A stretch of 64,000 nucleotides of DNA, from the NCBI GenBank assembly GCA_037903475.1, contig JBAJFG010000096.1:434001-498000 (forward strand), given 5' to 3'. The translations under genes were made by a program, and so were the position numbers. The stretch comes from Ancylostoma caninum. Its lineage: Eukaryota > Nematoda > Chromadorea > Rhabditida > Ancylostomatidae. The notes below the pieces were generated by a model. It was not told where the DNA came from, made no database searches, and worked only from the letters and a program-made list of their open reading frames with translations. Below, in pieces: positions 47,931 to 60,000 of the stretch; positions within the stretch are counted from its first letter, which is position 1, and every line of letters begins with the position of its first letter.

Positions 47931-48200
47931 CAGTGAGCGTCGATGGCCTTGCGTTCCTCGCAGACGTGGGAAGCACGTGACGTGGCTGCGCCGCTCGCGT
48001 TAGAGCGCCCACAGTGGCAAATGAGGGTCTCCTCTGCAGTTTTTTAAAAATCATATTTGATGTCACCTATCAAGAAAACTAACTAACTATCAAGAAAACT
48101 CTATAATTTGTTGCAGCGGCGAGGATTCCAGCCTTAGCGACGCGGTCGCGCCGCATGCTTTACGAGTCCGCGAAAAACGAACAGTCATCGACGCCTACTG
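47931..48200. mobile_element. CAGTG/TA-family MITE
   Basis: TA (47929-47930) precedes CAGTGAGCGTCGATGGCC. The right end CATCGACGCCTACTG precedes TA (48201-48202). The 270-bp element is a relative of the copies at 6923, 9933 and 10846. Confidence 0.75.
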
Positions 48201-48202
48201 TA

Positions 48203-51200
48203 CATTGATCCGATATGAGCGAGCTTTTTTTTGGCTAAGTACTGCATTACGGCTCATCTCCACTAACTCCAACTGCGAGGGAGAAGAGCGAGCTGGGGAT
48301 GGGGAGCAATGCAGGACAAGAGAGAAACGCACCCTCACAATTTTTTTTTGCTGGGGTCAGATGTTAGGAGATTGGTCGTGACGAAGGAACAGCCTCATCA
48401 CTTTGGAACTATAGGCGTCATTAATACTGCTCCGCAACTGAAACAAAAAGGATGAGAAGGACTGCGAGGCTTTCAGCATACAATACAGTTCAAGATGGTG
48501 AAGATGAATGCGTTTGGTCAAACAGAGCCGCCGCTGATGATGGTGAAATTTGTCACCTCTGATCTAAATTTGGAATTATAAAGTATAAATTTACAATTCC
48601 TTCCAGATTTGCGGTGTACTTCTCAAGAACACATCTAACCCAACGAACACATCCTCCGACGAGTTCATACAAAATTAGTGGAGAGTGATTATTGTGTGGA
48701 AGTGAAGAGCTTCCATATTTTTAATCACACTGCCACAGCACGATAACTATTACAATTAGTTGTTTACTACAGGTGGGCGCGGAAATAGTGGGACGTCGAA
48801 GATTCGTTGCAGCTTCTGCTGAATCGATGAGCGGAAAATGGGTATCCGCACCTCTAGGCGATAATTACCAGCTTAGGTAACGGGAAGAAGCATCACCACT
48901 GCAAGTTCGAGAATAACTAGAAGGCCGGAACTGTAGCTAGAAATACCCTATAGACAGTGGCAGACAGACATTATAGAATAGGGAACTTTGTTTATATAAT
49001 TATTTTTACTTATATGTATTGGAATTGGAACATTCATTCATTTTATTTTTGAAGCTCCGGCCATTCGGGTCTGCCAGCCGCCTCTTGACTCCCCTTTTTT
49101 TGTGCCTGCCCCTGCCCCCACTGAAAAACTCCCTTTTTAATTATCAATTAAGCTTCCACTTTTTTCAACGAAAGCAAGAGGCAGTGTGACAAATCATATT
49201 TATGTTGATTTTCCAGTTCAAGATTCAAATATAAGAGCCTCCTTTGAATTTGAAAATTGCTAGTGGACGAGATACTACTGTTGGTTTACGCATCTAAAAT
49301 CATATATACTCGCTAACTGTACCGTGAAAAATTTAAGGCATGATGTATTATGTCAGTGGCTGTAAGCGAAGTGAAATTTTTCGATAGTGATCCATGATGT
49401 AACGCTGCAAAACCTAATCAATGGAAATGGATATTCCGTTTGTAATACATCATTGACTTTTGAGTCAAATTTAGCACCATGGAAACCTTCATCTCTGACC
49501 CGTGGTACGGATACTAGGGCCAAAACTAGGAAATAGAAACAGAAGCGGATATTCCGGATATTCACGAACACCCTAAACAAACTAATCCGTCGACTAACCG
49601 CAGTTCACGCAATTTCGGCAAGGTGCGGCACCTTCACATGTGCTTAGTTCTAGAAAAAATACCGAGTTCCAAAGGCGAATGAAACATTATTGACGGAGAT
49701 GCTAGGAATTATGGCTAAACGGATAAAGAAGAAGTAGGGTCACAAGGAGGGGCACGCAAAATATCCTTTCCTTAGTACGGAACCATAGGCAAAAACACAC
49801 GGATCATGATTCCGTGGATCTGGGATTAGTGTACGTCTTTGTAAGAAGGTAAGGAGCAATACGGAAACAATGTACAGAGGGGAAAAGTAATGATGTGAAT
49901 CTGATGTGCGAATGATTGATTATTCGCTATAATAACGTCTGCAATAAGCTAATAGGTGACAAAGAGGTTGTAGAATTTGTCTCGTCGGTTGCTCTTGGTG
50001 CTGGAGTGGGGACAGATTTGCTTCGCTCATAAAAATAGTGGAATAATGAATAAAGGGTGATTGTTTGAGAATCGTTGAGACCCAATGCATCTTAATACGG
50101 TGCTGTTTCGTACATTTACTCAAGAGAGAATCGGAGCATTTTGAGTGCTACTAGGATTGTTAGGATATCTTCTCCTCAGAGCAACGTGGATTTCTCTAGA
50201 CCAACCTCTTTTTAAAAGTTGAAGAAGTGCTTGAGAATGGCTTTGTTCCGAGTTGATTTTGCATTTAGCCACATAAAGGCATGGAAAAAGAACTTGACAC
50301 AGAACACATTTTGAAGAAACCTAAATTAGGTGCTCAAAATCGCTAAAACGATCGTAGGACGCGAGGGAACGACAAAGAATCTGGAAATGGGCGGGATTAT
50401 CTCCTCCAGGTGTGGGACGTAGAGGTCAGGTCAAGCTCAACCACTTTGATATGTACTACTGACCTACTGGCTATCTTCGCCTTCATTCTATGTAGATTTT
50501 GCAGCAATAAAGAACATCTGCTGCCCTCCACCGCTGAAATAGAATCCAACAAGGTGGTCCGGTAGCTAATCTGGCCTTCATTGACAAGAAGTTTCCTTCA
50601 AAGGGTGAACATGTTGATGATAAGAGTCACTACTCGTACGAAAAGTCCCCTCCCGCCACATGCATTTCCCGTAGCTCGTAGGAGGACTGTGGAGGACCAT
50701 AGCAGCTAAACCTGTTGGGCCATGATGTTGATCAGGGAATGACCTAGGTGGATCACGCACGGCGAGGACAGATAACCATGTCCCGGTCGCTGTGAGAAAG
50801 ATAACCATTTCCCAGTGGGTTGTACTGTGCTTCCAAAGCGGCTAAATCGATCCGCTGTTACAAGCGGATTCCGACCACTACTAGTGTAAGCTAGAAGAAA
50901 AGTAGGGAGAATCAGCAGATATTAGTGGAAAGAGAGATGCTCTCTGGAGAATGAATGAGTTTATGCCTAGTCAATACAAGGCGTTCAGTTAGTTACACTT
51001 ATTTGAACAGCTGCAACGAATGTGGCAAAGGAATAAATAGTGATAGATGCTCCTCAGAACGTCGGTGGTGACCGTAGTTGAAAAAATGAGGAGAGGGGAA
51101 CGGTGCGAATTGTAATACGCATGCCGTCGTCACGAGGCGCGTGCAATCGATTCAACGCTTCTACTACATACGAAGTGCGCTGCTTGGACGTGATTCCATC

Positions 51201-53341
51201 GATGCTACCTATGTGCATACCTCAGCGCTCTGATTACTGGTAGAATGCAAGTAGTAGATCAACTAAACATCGTCAAACGTGACCATAGTTTAAATGGCGC
51301 CCACAGTTTGGTCAATACTCAAGTTTTACATTACAGTTGGATTATGTACAGGGACACACATAAGTCATTGCACAACGATTGCTTAATTATTCCTCCGTCA
51401 AAAACCCATGCTTTGTCGCAATCCTTTCTCTCCTGAATGGAGAAAGGTCTACAATATTTTTTTTTAAATTTAAGACTGAGCTCTATAGAAGGACGTCGCT
51501 TTGGAGCGTTGGCTTTGTAACATATTTTCGAGGAATACAGATGGTTACGATAATTTTCTTTGCAAATCCACAAAACTGTCAAGCATAGTTTTTCTGCTTC
51601 GAAGGTTCCTGCAGCGTGAGGAGTGCCCTTCCTAAAGAGTTATCTATAGGCTTCCACGAAAATGGATCGTATGAAATATGACAGAGAAATACTGCGGCTA
51701 CTCCACGCTGCTGTGATAGCCAATTCTTGCCAAATATTTTCGAGGAACTTCTGCACAAAAAAAAAACGTGGCAGCAGCAGGTGAGCGGATGTGCTCTGAG
51801 AACTAGAATAAAAGACTAAACTAGAAACTTAACTGCAAAAAATCAGTAAATAAACCTGAGTATGGGCCAACTGTGATTCCCAAAGTGCAGGGCCTGAATT
51901 TATCATCCAGACAATGGAAAGAGCATCTTTCCCTACTCTTGTAAACCCCGATCTGGTGTGCATATTGCGTGATGGCCTCGTAATCTAATCAACAATAGAA
52001 GACAACGCTTTGTTCCACCTGGAACCGTTAATAAGAACCTTCTTTTTTTGTGTATTACTCACAAATTGCCGGCTGAATCAGTGCATATGGCGGCAACGGA
52101 AATCTGCGCTGTAAGTTTGTGTTGAATTTTTTTCGCTATCCTGCGAGGTACTCGGGCGAATTTGTAATCGAAAATAGTGCAGACACAGCACAATTAAATC
52201 AGGTTCAACTCGGCAGGAAAAGCATCTCACTACTGCACAGAAACACGCCAGCAAACGATGAACAGTAATTTATGGGCTTTATGCATCTAAAAGACTAAGA
52301 AGTACAACAGAATTTCTAGAGTTAGAAGGTATAGGATTGAATAACGTCTCCAATTGTGTGATGACCATGCTTGCTGTCCTTTACGGGTGGTGCTTATGGC
52401 TTTTGGAACTTCTCCTTTTACACTCCACCTCCAAAATGGGCCAAACTAAATAAATGACTACGGAATATCCTGGGAATCTTCACAAAACGATGGAATTTGG
52501 TTGGCGACGACGTGCTGAATCTGATTGAGAACCTTAGAAGATGAATGCAGTGGCTAGCGGAGAGATTACTATTTTGATTTTTTGTTCATAACTTCTGTTG
52601 GAGTAGAGGTTAAAAATCGGTACTTCTAGGTTTTTAGATTACCATGCCGATGAAAAGTTAACCTGAATTTTGCTATTCCAGTTGCCAATCGTTATGAAGA
52701 AATTTTCATTCGTCATATTTGAAAACGGTAAATTTGTAGTATTTTTCACAAAACTTCACAGCTTTCATTTCTGGGTTCTGGATAAAACTGAAATTCTTGG
52801 AGTTGATGAGACTCGTTTTTTGGAAGAAATTGCCTTTCCATAGAATAATGACTGGTATCTAGTAGATACTATCTACCTGGCTCGCTTTAGACGATTCAGC
52901 AGAACGCACGAAAGCAAGAAGGGTGACCCAGAATTGCAGAATCATCCCTAGAAGTCTGTTGCAATACTGATCTGAGTTACTCCGTTGGACGTCAATCACT
53001 TCTTCGTGAACAAGTGCTGTCTTCCATAAATGTGTCTGTCTACGACAATGCCTCGAATTTTTGCCGAGAACCCAAAAGCTATTCCGTGAGTCTTGGCGAA
53101 AAATAGCAACTCAAGATTTTGAGTTTCATGAACAAAAATTCCTCCCAATAAACTAATGAGCAAAAAAAAGAGCCACTCTGACTTGTCCCCATTTACCATG
53201 AGTACTTACAAGTCGATTTTCTGTTTTGCGCTTTAGCAGAAATTGTGGACGGAGAATCAAAAGTTGCAAACGCCTCATTCGCTGCATGTATCCGGCCATG
53301 GCCACCAAAAACCACCAAAAACAAAGGAGTCGAGCAGGTCC
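48203..53341. other. Five-kilobase gene-poor stretch
   Basis: I find no exon chain, transposase or RNA gene here. Scattered short open frames lack motifs and splice context. The stretch may hold regulatory sequence or decayed repeats that cannot be recognised without alignment. Confidence 0.35.
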
Positions 53342-53389
53342 CGATACGAAACTGCATGCGCGATCCGTCGCTCTTTCTGACAAAGACTG
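53342..53389. repeat. Fragment of the 8709-8886 MITE family
   Basis: GATACGAAACTGCATGCGCG through TCTTTCTGACAAAGACTG matches the right end of the element at 8709-8886 with scattered differences and is followed by TA. The left half is not found. Confidence 0.5.
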
Positions 53390-53888
53390 TACCTCATTAT
53401 CGGCGTGCAAGCATGGTCACGAAGTTTTCTTACCGAATGGAATGTTATCCGAATAAAGATCCGAATACTCGAGAGTTGGAACACTCGAAAATCCGATGGC
53501 GCGAAAAAATCCGAAGATTCGGAAGTTACCAAGAACTCGAAGAATATTTGCGAGTGCAAAACGCCAGTGCGAGAGCTCAGTAGCAAATCTGCAGCGATAT
53601 TTCCTGGCATAACGTCCCAAATCCGTAGCACCCTTACACAACTGGAAGGGAAATGGTTGGAGTTCATCTCCGCCCATGTTTTACCCATTGTTATTTTACC
53701 CTCCTTTCTTGAGAGTATCATGTTGTAGGCTGTGGTGCGAGAATACAAACAAACTTGACTACATATGTAACTGACGACAGTCCTCACCACACAGAAGGAA
53801 TCGGCAAAAGCAAGCGACAGTCGCTCTTTCGCAAGCGGGCCAGTGTTCCGGATTGACGCAAAGTTCGATTGGCGCCGAAATCGTGCAT

Positions 53889-53901
53889 GAAGATTCGAGA
53901 A
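53889..53901 (+). promoter_or_regulatory. Three-unit heat-shock element-like site
   Basis: GAAGATTCGAGAA fits the inverted-pentamer HSF-1 site (GAAnnTTCnnGAA) exactly and lies about 155 bp upstream of the dnj-19 ATG. A related GAAGATTCGGAAG sits at about 53512. J proteins are frequent HSF-1 targets; actual use here is inferred. Confidence 0.5.
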
Positions 53902-54055
53902 CTGCCCCGATGGAGTTGCATAACTTTGGTGTGACGTTGTTCTTGCGATGATTCGTTTTTCTGTTCCGCGTTGAAGGCTTCATTCGTTCATTTCGCTCTG
54001 TCCTTTGAGGTCGTGGTACCTATTTTGTTACATTGTTGGCATTCCAGGGGCAACC

Positions 54056-57000
54056 ATGTTCTTTCACAGCATGGGCGGCATGGGTGGTATGGGCAGAGGT
54101 CAGGACGGCCCTGTGGACACCCGTCTTTATGATATCTTGAAAGTAAAGCCAGATGCTAGTGAGGAAGATATCAAGAAGGTTTGCTCACTTCTTTGCTTGC
54201 ATACCTGTAGCACTGCTAAGTGTACATCATCCGCATTTCTGTTCCTATTTTCTCGGCATGGGGGTAATAACGATGTGAAGTCTTTATTCTGTTTATACAT
54301 TTTGCTGGATATCTCATCGAAGTTTGATTGCTAAAGACCTTTTATTTGTCCGGTCATGTCGATTCAATGTGTTTGGGACACTTACTATTTACACATTTAA
54401 CATTTTTAGTAGTAAAAGAAGGGGAAGAGGCGGCGAATATCGCTTTACGTTCTCGAGCAACGCAGAACCAAAGTCTTCCGGTGTTTTGCTTATGCAAAAC
54501 AAAAGTGCGGTGGGAACAGTTGCGTTGATCAATAACTAGTGAATGGTAAACCAAATCAAGTGAAAAAAAAATAACGAACGAATCTGTTCCGTTTCTCCCT
54601 TATGCGGACTGAAACTTAATGTTACGCCTGGGGGGACACTTGATCCTACCGTACCCAAAGCCTTGCGCATCGAAGTCCTTCCAATTTCTTTCTGGCGTAC
54701 ATGCTTGAGACTGTTAGTACTCTACTGGAAAGGAAGTAGAACCCATTTAGACGATGTTTTTTGTAAAGTTGGCTGGTTTATTGCGTTAGGATGCTAAATT
54801 TCATTGCTGGTGAGGTCAAGTGAACGATCAGGCAGGTGTGGGCAAAGATTTTTCATTAGTATTTAGTGTTTAGGCTAGCAGTAGCACTGTAACGAATCAA
54901 ACTCTTCATCACGCTTCGAAGGAACGAAGTCCTCAATCAGCCAGAACAAAAACGCATTGCCTTTTTTTTATAATGACCTGCTGAGAATGCTTCTTTCGAC
55001 GTCGACGAAAAATAGATGGCTTTACTCAAAACATGGGAGTATCGATATCCTGGCACACTAATAAACTTTACCTCGGACGACTACTGCTCGCGCTTCAAAA
55101 CAAATGTCAGCAAGAACATGTTCTGGAATTTCAACAAAAAACCGAGACATGGCAAAATACTCTGGGTGAAATTACAAATGTGGACCAATTCATGGACAAG
55201 AGCGCTGTTCGAAATGGAAGAAAGAGGATCAGTCAAGCACTCCTGGGCGTTTAGTTCGTTTAGAAATACAGTGTTGCAGTATTCCACTAATTTTCGTTGC
55301 ATTTGAACAAGTTCCCAGTGATCCTTTTCCTTTTTCGGTCAAAATACTGTCTCGCACTTATTGGACATTATCACTATTTTCATATACTATCTGAAGGCAG
55401 AAGTCAAAATTGATTGTTTGAGAGAAGTTACTTTAGAGGACTGATGCGCAGGACCCTGGGTACTTTCGGATCAAGTGTCCCCCCCGGACTGTCATTAAGT
55501 TTCTGTCTGGACTTTGTGTTTTTGGTATGTTGAGTAGCCATGGATCTGTTATTAGCTCGAAATACAAGTGAAACAAACTTCATTTTCGTGTTTTGGGAGA
55601 GAAGGGACGGAGAGCTGGCACACTTTGGTGGGTTTTTCCCTACCTCATGCTAAGGTTGCCCGCAGAGTTCTGGCGTGCTTGAGCAAACGCGCTCATCGGC
55701 GTAGCTGCTGGCTGTCGCGCGCAGCGTCCGCTAGGTGATTGCGCGCGGACACTTTCAACGCGCGCGTCTTGATCTACCGGGAAGTTGTGTTCGTTTTTAC
55801 CTACAGAACGTGGTCGTCGCGCTTCGGTCAGCATTGCTCGGCAGCCAGCAACCGGCGGCGGACGCTGGATTGGGCTCTGCTGTCTCCGACGATTTTGCTA
55901 CGAGCGCGCGCGTGGCAATCGCCGATAGTCAAGATCGGTATCCATCAGCTTGCCTCAAACGGCGAGTCGCGCTCAAGCGCATTCCGGAATCTATGGGCAA
56001 CCTAAAAACTGTGTCTCGATCGTAAACTTTACACGGTTGGTTCTTCATTCAAAAGTAGTAGAGGAATGAATGGCTGTTGGTTGTTGGGTTTTCTTGCATA
56101 TAAGATGAACGTTACATGGTTGCTAACATTAGGAGTGTCTATCTTTGTCGGCAAACTCTTTTTGAAGTAAGAGTTATTCTTTGTTGTTTCAGTCATATCG
56201 AAAACTCGCCAAGGAATTTCATCCTGATAAGAATCCAGATCATGGCGATCAGGTTTGCTTCTTTTTATTTGATGAATCCTTTCCAGTTTGAACATGTCAT
56301 CTTATTTCAAGTTCAAAGAGATCAGCTTCGCTTACGAGATTTTGTCAAATCCTGAGCGACGTCGCCTATACGACATGCGGGGTTTGGATGGTATAAAGGA
56401 AGGTGGTGGAAGTGGAGGTATAGTTCAGATTCCGGTTGTTAATTTTACTATGAGTTAGTGACTGTCGCATTTCTCCATATTGGATCATCTGTTCGCAGAA
56501 TGCAGGATAAAATTGAGAAATTCGAGCCTCTTTCAGGTGGTTTCGGTGGTGATCTTTTCTCTCACATTTTTGGCGATGAAGATGATTCGCCATTCAGCAG
56601 TTTCTTTGGAATGGGCGGTGGTGGAAGACGGTTAGTGACTGCGTCTCTCCTCTTGCTTTTCTTCTCCAGAAAGGTGCATTTTTAGTCGAGCTCGCCGGAA
56701 ATTCCAAGACACAGTTTATCCTCTAAACGTAACTCTGGAAGAGGTCTATAATGGAAAGACAGCAAAACTGCGATTGTCAAAAAAAGCTCTCTGTACAAAG
56801 TGCAAGGGGTAAGTTATTTCATAGAGGTAGCAATCTTTCTTCGGCAAATTTTGAGGGAGAAAATATGTCGAGTGGGTAAATCACTAAACAATGAACGAAA
56901 TGGACCACACATGGTATCTGATGAGTGTTTTCTTTTGCCCAGATGTCGGAAAATCTCTGCCAAAGCAGAGATTAGTTGCCTTAGCTGTTATGTGTAGTTT

Positions 57001-60000
57001 CACTACAAGGGATGTTCGTGAAGATGAACATAAAGGTGAAATGTACATGAAGGAACATATCGCGTCTTTAGTGCAGGCATATTTTCACGTCCTGGGATTC
57101 ATACTTTTTTGGATGTTTATTACTCCCGAGCTAGTACTTTTTAGCATATTTGGTAGGAAATGTTCTCTGTGGCACGAATTAGGCTGTTTTGAAGCAGCGC
57201 TATCATGTCTACCGCACACAACAATTTCGAATGCAATAAAATTCTAATACAATACGTGTATTATCTGTATGCATTACATTGTTCGAAAGTCGTTGCGTTG
57301 TGTGTGTGTTTCATGAGCTGCTTAGGAATCTCCGAGCAAGTGCGACTTGCTCAACTTGCTCTCTTTATGTTGCCGTGTGGTTTGGAAATCAGAACCGTTT
57401 TCAATGCAAACTTCTGGGGTTTCAACTGTTTTTCTACTACTTGGTTGGCTATCAGCTACCACTGGTTATCAACGACCACTAACTGTGCTTGCTTTTGTGC
57501 TGTGTTGACAGTTGTTTTCTCATGTGGAAAGGTGTCCTAGCGTAACTTAGAATTAGCTTTTCTGGTGTGCTTAATGTGCTAACTACTCAGCTGATGACAC
57601 ATGAAAAAGAATTCATGCTCATAGTTGTGGTTATGTTCACACGTATTCCATGCGCTCCGTCTGTAGCCACTTTGGCATCAATACGTTGATTGCTGACAGA
57701 TGCCTGCATCTACTTCACATTGATTAGTTTGAAACTAGTTGGATGACTCATGCTTTTTTTCTTCCGTTGCCGAACTCGGGAAGCTCAGGGCATGCATTTA
57801 CAACGGTTCTGTAGAATGGAAGTATTGCACAGGGTCGAGCCCATCCCCCACCCCCTTCTCCACCAGGTGGCGGTCGGGAAGAACGAGCTCGTCACAGCTC
57901 CCAGCTGCACCGCGCATCTCATGTGGAGGTTGCCACGTCCATCTCGCACGATGCGCATGCTAGCCTACTCTATACAAAGGACTGAAAACTTTATTTTGTT
58001 CAGTACTAGACTAAGTGTGGATTTTTGGTAATGAGGACAGAAATGTAAGAACCCATAGTGATTATATCACACATTTCATTGGAAATTTAGGATTATCTGT
58101 TTTCACCCTGCTAAACTTCGTTCAGATAGGTCATAATCATCTTCAGCAGTGGAAGATAACTAAAATATACGTTCATAATCATCTTCAACAGTGGAAGATA
58201 ACTAAAATATACGTAACTGCTAGTGCCTGGGAATCCCAATATCTATCTAGGGGCGGGACTACAATTGCATGGAGTATTGACAGATGGGTTCATAGCAGCC
58301 AACTATTGCCAGCTATCGTTCTTCCTGACATACACCCCTCCCAACCTCCTCCCTTCTTTGTCTCAGACTGCTAGAATACCATCCCTCTCGGCATTTTGCA
58401 TGCAAGCACGCGTATGACGCTCTACGCCCCGGGAAAAAATGCGCCTCCTTCCATTTCCCACGCAAAATCCTGCCCAGACATGGACCGCTACCCCATACGA
58501 CTTTCCCTTTTCCCAACTTGCAGGAACGCGATCCCTGTATTCAGCGTACCTACCCCAACCCCTCCACAATCGCTTCACCGCCGCCCGTACGAACCTCTGT
58601 TGATGGCTCGTCTCACATTTCATCCTGGCATTGCAGTCAGATTACGTCTTCGTATTTATTGTTTTCTCAGAGTCATCACATTGACTCCTAAATATATTAG
58701 GTTGTAATATAAGTTTCCGCTGTTTTGAAATTTTCGATGGAAAATTTTTATAGAAAATGAAATAACAACAAGTACCAGTCAAGGTATGGACTAAAACAGT
58801 CGCTGGTCTTTTGCCGTTTTTTTTTTTTTCAAGAGGAGCTCGGAACCCCTGCTGCAAAATTTCGGACTGCGAGGCAATGAACTGAGTCGGGCAGTGCTGG
58901 AGATCACTGACTTTGTCAAATCGGTTCTCGATCAGTAGACATTATTGTGATCTGATTATCGGCGCAGGGTTAGAGCTAGATTTATGCTACATAGTGCGCA
59001 ATTAAAAGTTCCTCTGCGAGCTTTTCTCCTTTCCGGAGAGTTCGACCAACAAAATTAAGCCCCCCCCCCGCGGTATGGCAAATGGTGTGATTTCCACAGA
59101 GCGCTTGGAACTTGTGCCAAAATTCTTCCGGTTAATGTACGCAAAAAGCTTGATGTTTGTAGCCACAGTGGAAGAAATCCCAGATCAATTCGCTTCAACT
59201 CTAGCGAGAAAGACGGCATAATCAAAATTTTGGTTACCAAGTTTGGTGCCTCTGCCTGAGACTGCTCGAGAATACAATGGGGAGAGAAAGTACCAGGGAA
59301 ATAAGAATGACCTCGAGATTACTCTACCTAGATTTGGTTACTCTCATGCAACGTCATGGCAAAATTATTATTCGTGCGAGTGCAGTTACTGAAATTGAAT
59401 TCTTGGAGGGTTCACCCCGAAAGTAATTACATTTTCAAAATAAGACGCAAAAGTAGGTGCCACATTCCAGAATGTTCGCGGGATCGTGCGCTTTAAAACA
59501 GTATCTAAAAATGCATGAAATCTTATCGGTGTTCATTTATTAGAAACCTTTGAAAATGCCTATGCGAAAACAGCGGAGACCTATGTTACAACCTAATACT
59601 AATTATATAAGTGTTGTAGGAGCGGTGGCAAAACTGGTCAATCTTATGAATGTCACTCATGTCGTGGCCGAGGAGTTAAGAATGTGGTCCAGCAAATTGG
59701 ACCGGGGATGATCCAGCAGATGCAAGTTAGATGTCCGGATTGTCGTGGCGAAGGTACAGTGTTGTTTTCTTTGTATTTTCTTTGCCTTCGGTGATACGGG
59801 CGCAGTACTAGTTATTTATCTTAGTTTTTCAATAGCAATCAGATTAGTGTCATCCATTTTATCACTTTCTTAACGAGAGAAATGGGAGATGGTTTGGTTT
59901 TCGCTTTAACTACCAAGGATTTTGGTGTTGGTCCTCATTCAAGTGTAGATAGTTTTGGTTAAAATTTCAAGCCAAGAATGCTGGGTTGAAAATATAGTTC

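Noticed and set aside
53245..53728. Overlapping plus-strand ORFs of 107-112 codons upstream of dnj-19
   Set aside because: They include a MITE fragment, lack splice or domain support, and overlap a similarly long minus-strand frame.
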